DNA of 64,000 nucleotides, taken from positions 33,519,504 through 33,583,503 of the forward strand of contig JAOANR010000009.1 of assembly GCA_030278955.1 (NCBI GenBank). The letters are read 5' to 3'. The notes under the pieces are model-generated. The model had not been told where the DNA came from. It ran no database searches and saw only the letters and a list, made by a program, of their open reading frames with translations. The position numbers and the translations under genes are program-made. The DNA comes from Hygrophila difformis (Eukaryota > Streptophyta > Magnoliopsida > Lamiales > Acanthaceae). The first letter of the stretch is position 1, and each line of letters starts with the position of its first letter. Below, in pieces: positions 57,707 to 64,000 of this stretch.

Positions 57707-58955
57707 TGATGGGTGATTTTCACTTCTCATATTTTACCACAAGCGGATGGTTGTCATCAAGTAATAAAAACCGGTGAATACCGGGTCGAACCCAAGGGAA
57801 TTCAGAATATTATTTCATTCTGGAGAAATTTTAATTGTTCTTAAGTTCATTAATTATATTTAATATATTTAAAAAGATTTTGATTAATTCTAATGGTGAT
57901 TTAATTAAAAATAGTGACATTAAATTTAAAATAAAACAAATTAAAATTATATTTAAGAAGAATATAAATAGGAGATGCTTGTAATATTTTAAATATTGCC
58001 ATCTTTATATAAAATAGAAATTGCATATTGATTTAGCATTTTCCAATGTCTAAAAAGATCAATTTCTTAAAATTAATTATTTTATAAAGATTAAAAATAT
58101 TATAATCTGCTAATAACCAAATTATGCTTAAACAGATTTCATGGAAGTTGGTTAAATTATCTAACATTCTGCAATCATTATTCTAGGCCTAAATTTGAGT
58201 CTTTCCCAAGCTTACAAATTTTCCTATAGCAATTAAAAGGCACTTTTCATTTCCCAAATCATTGTGCACATGCCAGAATCCATTTATAATGTAATTTATT
58301 CCCAATTCCGGTACTAAAATATTAATTTTACTTTTTATCTCCCGATTTTGCAAAGCAGAAATCACATAATTGAATTCTAACATTTAGTTATGCAGAACAG
58401 TGTAAATAATTTAACAATTATGGTAAAATAATAGCAAAACATGGTAAACTGGATTTAATTAATAATATTAAAATGCAGACAGGTTAGAATTAATGCCAGA
58501 TTACTAAAAATAGGGAATTAAGATTGATCGATCATTTCAGGCTTTAGCAGATTAATAATTTGGATAACAGATTTAGCAAAAACACAGAATATCGATTAGT
58601 TTAATAGCATCTAACATATAATTCTAATACAGATTCTAACATCATAGCAGATTTATCCATTTTTAGCGATCAAAACAGATTTCACCAAATTATGAAATTT
58701 CAGTTCTACATCTATGCAGAATAGCGCTCAAACTAGATAAATCATAATCTGACATTTTAATCATAATTCCAGATTCCAATAGAAAACAACGACACATTAT
58801 ATTACTTCCATAAAAGATGAATTCATACTTCAAAGTGATTCTGAACTCCCGTTCTAGAACACTTCTAACACGAACATTACAGAAATCCGTCTACAAATTA
58901 AGAACATGATAGCAGATTACATTTAGAGGCAAATTCAATTCATTACAAAGCAAGA
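57707..58955 (-). repeat. Athila-2 5' LTR, interrupted by Copia-3
   Basis: Aligns with 35757-37004 of the left copy. It ends at CAAGA, where Copia-3 begins with TG. The remaining ~835 bp, including the palindrome array, should lie beyond Copia-3. Confidence 0.9.
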
Positions 58956-59809
58956 TGTTAGGGATATTTTTAGTATTGTGAAGATGTTCGTCATTTTGGC
59001 CGTTGTTGCAACATCGTGTCAACAACGCTTTATTATCTTCACTGGAAAAAGCACAGGATAGTACAGTGACGTGGCATTTCCCCTAGCAGGCCTTAGAGGG
59101 TTTTAGATGGGCCTTAAACCAATATAAATACCTGTCTTCGTCCTTGAGGGTGTATGAGAGTAGAGAGCCGCAATCACAGTCTAGTTTACAGAGGATTAAC
59201 AGCTTCAAGAGCTGTGATTATGGCGTTTTGAAAGCTGCTGAAGGAAAACCCCCTGGTTTACGTTGTTTGCAGAAGGCACCAACAACCATCCTGCTGCTGG
59301 TATATCTTTACCTGTTGTGTCTTCTACAATTCCTTATGGGGTATTTAGGATTGTGTTTAAGCATTTCTTAGATCATTGGTTTGTAAACACAATCAGTGTG
59401 TAGTGTAGGTGTCTTAGCACCTTTGAGCTCAATTTGATTGATTAGCTAGGTTCATCAAACACCACTTTAGTACCTGCCGATGAATTGTTTGCATTAGGGT
59501 AGATGTTTGATGCTCCCTTGTGTTCTTCCTAGTCTATTTGGGCAGATAGGAGAGTTCATTGGAATGCAAGGGTATGTAAAGTGTGATTGACCCTCGTTCA
59601 ATCAGTTTGGTGGTGATCTAGTGGAATCCCTGGCTTGGTGCCCCCAGATGTAGATCAGTGGATCGAACTGGGTGATCAAATCTCTTGTGTTCCTATTTGT
59701 TCATTCCGCACTCTGTTTCTTGTTTTTGCCTCTGGTTGTATTTTTCTGGTTGTTGAGACATCGCTCAAACAACTCTTACAGGGTTTACATATTCTGGTTG
59801 GGCCTGTCA
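58956..59809 (+). repeat. Copia-3 5' LTR (854 bp)
   Basis: Starts TGTTAGGGAT and ends GGGCCTGTCA. A TATA box, TATAAATA, is at 59123-59130. It carries the shared signature GGTGCCCCCAGATGTAG followed by GAACTGGGTGATCAAAT (59638-59681). Confidence 0.9.
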
Positions 59810-59811
59810 AT

Positions 59812-59823
59812 TGGTATCAGAGA
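59812..59823 (+). other. Copia-3 primer binding site (initiator tRNA-Met)
   Basis: TGGTATCAGAGA, two bases after the LTR. The last base differs from the usual C. Confidence 0.85.
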
Positions 59824-59856
59824 AGGGCTCTAACGTTTAACTGAGTCCGGTCCAAT

Positions 59857-62800
59857 ATGAATAGAGAAGGTGGCTCTGTCTCGAGACCTCCTCTGTTTGA
59901 TGGTTCGAATTATCCATTCTGGAAGAATCGAATGAGGATATTTCTTAAGCACACTGGTGTAGATGTCTGGAACGCTGTTCTAACTCCCTGGGAACAACCT
60001 ATGAAAGAGGTCCGCACGCCTGCTACTGAAACCTCTGCTGCCATTACTACTTTTGTTCCTGCTACTCAAGAAGAAATGTCAGCTGCTCAGAAGAACAAGG
60101 AACAAGGGAACAACACGGCATTGAATTGTCTATTCAACTCTGTGGATGAATCGCAATATCACATCATTTCGAACTGTGAGACAGCCTATGAAGCCTGGAC
60201 TGCTTTGGAAGCAGCCTACGAAGGATCCTCTGATGTTCAAGCCTTGAAGCTTCAAAGAATTGAGTCTGCCTTTGATAGCATTCGGATGCATGAGGATGAG
60301 AATATTGCTGCCTATCATGCTCGGTTTAAGAAGTTGGTCAATGAGGCACAGTCTTCTGGCTTGAAGTATGATAATGCAAAGTTGGTTCGAAAGATGCTGA
60401 GGACAGTTACTCGTAGATATCAATCTAAGGTGTCAACTCTTGAAGAACTTGAGAAGACCAAATCCTTTACTCTTGAAGCATTGGTTGGTTCACTTCAGAC
60501 TTTTGAAATGAACTACTTGGAAGAGGAGCCTACACGAAATCTAGCTTTCAAAGTTGAAGATGAGATTCAGTGCATCGACAATGAAGAGAAGGCTTACCTG
60601 ACCAAGAAGTTGGCAAGGATGTTACAGGACAAGAGAGCCAAGAAGCTGAACTTCAAGAAAGATGATAAAGGACGTTATCAGCGAAGTGTTTCATCATCCC
60701 GTGAACAACCTTCCAAGCATAAGTCAGACAACTCCTATGATAAGAGGAAGGGTTACAAGAAGATGGAATTACCTGAAACCTTCAAGAATTTAAAGTGTTA
60801 TGATTGTGAAGGTGTTGGTCATAAAGCCTCTGAATGTCCTACTGCTAAGAGAAGGGTTGGAAAAGCTCTTCAAGCTACCTTAAGTGATGGTGAGGTCAGT
60901 TGTTCGTCTAAGGAAGAAGGAGATGACAGCGAGAATGAGGAGATGATAGCCTTTACTGTGAAAGACGTTGTTCTAACAACCGATGACACTCTATCCAAAC
61001 ACTTGTCTGATACAGAGTCTCATGAATCCGACAGTGATGCTAGCAGATATGACTATGATGAACTTCTTGCAGGTTATGAATCGGTGAAAGAAGATCATGC
61101 TGTAGCTGTTGCAGAGAACAAGAAACTGCTTGATCAGAAGGGAGATCTACTGATTCTTATTGATGAGAAGGATGCTGAAATCACAAGTCTCAAGAAATCT
61201 TTGGTTACTATGACTACTGAGAGAGATACTCTGTTGGAAGAAAACACTGCTTTGCTTGCCAAAACCCAGAAGATAGATAACATGGTTAAAGGCAAAGACA
61301 AGCTGGATGCGATCATTAGTCAAGGGAAATCACCATCCAATAAAGAAGGAATTGGATACAAGCGCAATGCTAGACCTAACAAGAAAGCTGCACCTACCTT
61401 TGTGCGTGCAGGTACACTTGAGACCAGCTCATCCAAGGCACCTGATAAAGATGATTGTTCAGAGTCCCCCAAGAAAAGCAAAGACTGCCCTTATTGTAAA
61501 TTCCAGGGTCATCCTGTTCAACTCTGTCAAAGACTTACCCAAGATCTCCTTGGTGGTCGCCCGGTTGTTTGGCCATCGCTGGAACTACAGAAGCAGGTCA
61601 AACTTACTATGATGTGGATTCCCAAATCCAAGATTGTCCCCAAGATGTGTCTTGTTGTACTTTCAGCTCAGAAAGGACCCAATGATGGTAAGTGGTACTT
61701 TGACAGTGGCTGTTCTCGACATATGACAGGTAAAAAGGATTTCCTTCTTGACTATGTTGAATCTGATTGTGGAGAAGTCCTCTATGGAAATGGTGCACGT
61801 AGCAAAATTTGTGGATATGGGAAAGCAAAGGGTGCAAACATGGGGTTTCTAACTACTGTGTACTATGTTGCTGATCTATCTACAAACCTAATTTCCATAA
61901 GCCAACTCTGTGATGAGAAATTTTTTGTTGGTTTCACTGATGCTGATTGCATGGTTATTGATCCCGCATACAATTGTGTTATTAAGGGAGTTCGATCATC
62001 GAACAATTGTTATGTCTTAAAGCCTGCTGTGGAATCAGTCTTTCTGTATCAGGTTGAAACAGCAAAGTTGTGGCATCAAAGATGTGGGCATATGAATTAC
62101 AAATCTCTTATCCAACTTAGCAAATCTGGCGTTGTTCGAGGGTTGCCCAAACTACAGAGCAAAGCCAAGGTAGTCTGTGGTGCTTGCACTAAGGGTAAAC
62201 AAATCCACTCATCTCACAAAGTAGTGGATACAATTCAGACCACAAGGTGCCTTGAGCTGTTGCACATGGATTTGATGGGACCAACAGAAGTGCCTAGCCT
62301 AGGTGGTAAGAGGTACATCTTTGTATGCGTTGATGATTTTTCTCGTTATACTTGGGTTGATTTTTTAAAATCCAAAGATGAGGCTGTGTCAGTGTTCTCC
62401 AAGCTATCTTTAAAGATCATGGCTGAGAAGGATCTCAAGATAGGGCGTATTCGATCTGATCATGGAAAAGAGTTTGAAAATCAGTTGTTCGCACAACTCT
62501 GCAACAACCTTGGTATTGCTCATGAATATTCAGCCCCACATACTCCACAACAGAATGGCGTGGTTGAGCGTAAGAACCGTACTCTCCAGGAGATGGCTCG
62601 ATCTCTTCTCCATGCTAGTAACCTTGGGAAGCGTTTTTGGGCTGAAGCTGTCAATATTTCTTGCTACATCATCAATCGTGTGTACATGCAACCTCAGACA
62701 ACCACTACTCCTTATGAGATTTGGAGAGGAAAGACTCCTAACATCTCTCACCTTCATGTCTTTGGAAGCTTGTGCTATGCCTTGAAGGATCGAACTATTG

Positions 62801-64000
62801 TCAAAAAATTCGATTCCAAATCTGATGAAGCTATTTTCTTGGGATATTCAGTGGATTCAAGAGCCTACCGAGTTTATTTGAAGAGAACTTCCAAGGTTAT
62901 TGAAACTATTAATGTTGTCTTTGATGATGCTAATCTCTCTGCAGGCTCAGTCTCTTCTCAAGATGATGATGATGATCCAATTCGGATTATTCCTCATGTC
63001 TCCTCCAGTGCCTTTCCTGAAGTAATGCCTCCCTCCGATCCTATTGATGTTTCTGATACTGAAGACGGTGATCCGGTTGTTGATACAACTGATGAACAAC
63101 CTTCAGCTCCAGATTCTCCTAAAAGGCGAGGTCCAAAACGTGGTCCACGAGCACCTAAGTATCACTCTAAGGCTGATATCATTGGTGATCCCTCTGGTCC
63201 TAGACAAACTCGAGGTCATCAATTAAACATTTCTGAATTGGCAAATATGTGTTTTCATGTTATGCATTGTTTTGTTTCATCTATTGAACCTAAGAATGCT
63301 AATGAGGCTTTGCAAGATGAGTTTTGGATAGCTGCCATGCAGGATGAATTGCTACAATTTAAACGCAATGATGTTTGGGAGTTGATGGAACAACCAGCTG
63401 GTGTGAATGTCATTGGCACTAAATGGGTTTTTCGCAACAAGACTGATGAACATGGGAAAATCATTCGCAATAAAGCTCGCTTGGTTGCACAAGGCTTTAC
63501 TCAGATTGAAGGTATAGACTATGATGAGACATTCGCCCCTGTTGCTCGCATTGAGGCTGTAAGATTATTACTTGCTATCTCTTGCTCTCTTGGTTTTAAA
63601 TTATATCAAATGGACATCAAAACTGCCTTTCTGAATGGCTACATCAAGGAAGACATCTATGTGTCTCAGCCCCTTGGTTTTGAATGCCCTGATCATCCTG
63701 ACTATGTTTATAAGGTCAAGCGTGCTCTTTATGGTTTAAAGCAGGCTCCACGTGCCTGGTATGAACGCTTGTCTACCTATCTCTTGGCTAAAGGCTATGT
63801 GTGTGGTAATGTTGATAAGACGTTGTTTGTACAACGTACAAACAACCATCTATTAGTCGCACAGATTTATGTGGATGATATTGTTTTTGGCTCTACTTCA
63901 GATGAACTTCGAGATGCTTTTGTACCCTCCATGCAAACTGAATTCGAGATGAGTATGATGGGTGAGCTCACATTCTTCTTAGGATTGCAGATTAAGCAAA
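59857..64000 (+). CDS. gag-pol: Copia-3 gag-pol, open, truncated by window end (1381 codons visible)
   Basis: Starts ATG in MNREGGSVSRPPLFDGSN and stays open to the window edge. The gag core is in the N-terminal ~270 residues. A zinc knuckle CYDCEGVGHKASEC is at ~314, a Lys/Glu/Leu coiled coil at ~395-480 and a second knuckle CPYCKFQGHPVQLC at ~544. Protease has DSG with Asp ~616. The integrase finger is HQRCGH to CGAC (~740-785), with catalytic Asp 805, Asp 868 and Glu 904 (DD35E). RT starts near 1180 and has YVDD at 1338-1341. Long Gag with a coiled coil and two knuckles is typical of SIRE/Maximus. Its Gag resembles that of gag-only Copia-2, so a relative of this element could supply the enzymes Copia-2 lacks. 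Confidence 0.95.
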   Translation, partial: MNREGGSVSRPPLFDGSNYPFWKNRMRIFLKHTGVDVWNAVLTPWEQPMKEVRTPATETSAAITTFVPATQEEMSAAQKNKEQGNNTALNCLFNSVDESQYHIISNCETAYEAWTALEAAYEGSSDVQALKLQRIESAFDSIRMHEDENIAAYHARFKKLVNEAQSSGLKYDNAKLVRKMLRTVTRRYQSKVSTLEELEKTKSFTLEALVGSLQTFEMNYLEEEPTRNLAFKVEDEIQCIDNEEKAYLTKKLARMLQDKRAKKLNFKKDDKGRYQRSVSSSREQPSKHKSDNSYDKRKGYKKMELPETFKNLKCYDCEGVGHKASECPTAKRRVGKALQATLSDGEVSCSSKEEGDDSENEEMIAFTVKDVVLTTDDTLSKHLSDTESHESDSDASRYDYDELLAGYESVKEDHAVAVAENKKLLDQKGDLLILIDEKDAEITSLKKSLVTMTTERDTLLEENTALLAKTQKIDNMVKGKDKLDAIISQGKSPSNKEGIGYKRNARPNKKAAPTFVRAGTLETSSSKAPDKDDCSESPKKSKDCPYCKFQGHPVQLCQRLTQDLLGGRPVVWPSLELQKQVKLTMMWIPKSKIVPKMCLVVLSAQKGPNDGKWYFDSGCSRHMTGKKDFLLDYVESDCGEVLYGNGARSKICGYGKAKGANMGFLTTVYYVADLSTNLISISQLCDEKFFVGFTDADCMVIDPAYNCVIKGVRSSNNCYVLKPAVESVFLYQVETAKLWHQRCGHMNYKSLIQLSKSGVVRGLPKLQSKAKVVCGACTKGKQIHSSHKVVDTIQTTRCLELLHMDLMGPTEVPSLGGKRYIFVCVDDFSRYTWVDFLKSKDEAVSVFSKLSLKIMAEKDLKIGRIRSDHGKEFENQLFAQLCNNLGIAHEYSAPHTPQQNGVVERKNRTLQEMARSLLHASNLGKRFWAEAVNISCYIINRVYMQPQTTTTPYEIWRGKTPNISHLHVFGSLCYALKDRTIVKKFDSKSDEAIFLGYSVDSRAYRVYLKRTSKVIETINVVFDDANLSAGSVSSQDDDDDPIRIIPHVSSSAFPEVMPPSDPIDVSDTEDGDPVVDTTDEQPSAPDSPKRRGPKRGPRAPKYHSKADIIGDPSGPRQTRGHQLNISELANMCFHVMHCFVSSIEPKNANEALQDEFWIAAMQDELLQFKRNDVWELMEQPAGVNVIGTKWVFRNKTDEHGKIIRNKARLVAQGFTQIEGIDYDETFAPVARIEAVRLLLAISCSLGFKLYQMDIKTAFLNGYIKEDIYVSQPLGFECPDHPDYVYKVKRALYGLKQAPRAWYERLSTYLLAKGYVCGNVDKTLFVQRTNNHLLVAQIYVDDIVFGSTSDELRDAFVPSMQTEFEMSMMGELTFFLGLQIKQ

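Larger units (their letters stand above)
35757..58955 (-). mobile_element. Athila-2: Athila-type element with two env-position genes
   Basis: Read on the minus strand: 5' LTR (right, truncated by Copia-3), tRNA-Asp primer site, gag-protease, RT-RNase H-integrase, two related accessory genes, a GTGAGGATG border motif and the 3' LTR (left). It is interrupted between protease and RT by a Tekay-like element. Gag and pol carry frameshifts, so it is non-autonomous now. It inserted into the Copia-2 3' LTR. Confidence 0.9.
58956..64000 (+). mobile_element. Copia-3: SIRE/Maximus-like element, continues past the window
   Basis: 5' LTR, primer site and an open gag-pol frame through protease, integrase and into RT at the window edge. 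There is no damage in the visible part. It is inserted into the Athila-2 5' LTR; CAAGA (58951-58955) is the predicted target duplication. Confidence 0.9.

Overview
The window is repeat-rich intergenic DNA from a flowering plant, most likely a eudicot. The evidence is Ty3/gypsy Athila-type elements primed by tRNA-Asp, SIRE/Maximus-like Ty1/copia elements primed by initiator tRNA-Met, a Tekay/Del-like chromovirus, a hAT-type MITE, a Helitron terminus, and broken pieces of two plant host genes. I found no complete ordinary host gene, no tRNA or rRNA gene, and nothing prokaryotic.

Layout. (1) About 4-19049, plus strand: a very large Athila-type element (Athila-1). It has a ~4.7 kb LTR, a tRNA-Asp primer site, an intact 1986-residue gag-pol ORF and, downstream of pol, an apparently captured F-box gene that looks like its own intron-containing transcription unit. 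Its 3' LTR has lost ~1 kb. (2) 19050-20995: AT-rich DNA with a MITE end and a dead LINE. (3) 20996-26121, minus strand: the 3' part of a SIRE-like copia element (Copia-1), whose RT is split by a 704 bp hAT-type MITE with a perfect 8 bp target duplication. (4) 26122-29866: fragments of a multi-pass membrane protein gene and of a tubulin-tyrosine-ligase-like (TTLL12) gene, introns kept, ending at a Helitron-type 3' terminus. (5) About 30000-30870: an isolated minus-strand copia LTR piece. (6) 31494-35756: a gag-only copia element (Copia-2), interrupted by (7) 35757-58955, minus strand: a second Athila-type element (Athila-2) with two related env-position genes. Athila-2 is itself invaded by (8) 48758-55076, a gag-only Tekay-like element, and at its right end by (9) 58956-64000+, a SIRE-like copia element (Copia-3) whose gag-pol frame is open to the window edge.

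The main observation is that the two Athila-type elements share a layout with different sequences. Both carry arrays of CG-rich short palindromes (core TTGTCGCGGAAC in Athila-1, GCGCCAC/GTGGCGC in Athila-2), inside the LTR and again just upstream of each accessory gene. Both carry a hairpin joined to a GTGAGGATG motif at gene and LTR borders. In both, the first accessory gene after pol has a plausible 0.8-1.1 kb intron with that hairpin near its 3' end. In Athila-1 the predicted splice joins a first-ATG exon in frame to the F-box exon. This suggests a modular cassette (palindrome array, promoter, leader exon, intron with hairpin, accessory gene) used with different cargo. The layout is read from sequence; the function is inference.

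The nesting order (Copia-2, then Athila-2, then the Tekay-like element and Copia-3) agrees with LTR divergence estimated by eye: about 2.4% for Copia-2, 0.9% for Athila-2 and 3 differences in 1338 bp for the Tekay-like element. The Athila-1 LTR copies differ at about a dozen sites in 3.7 kb.
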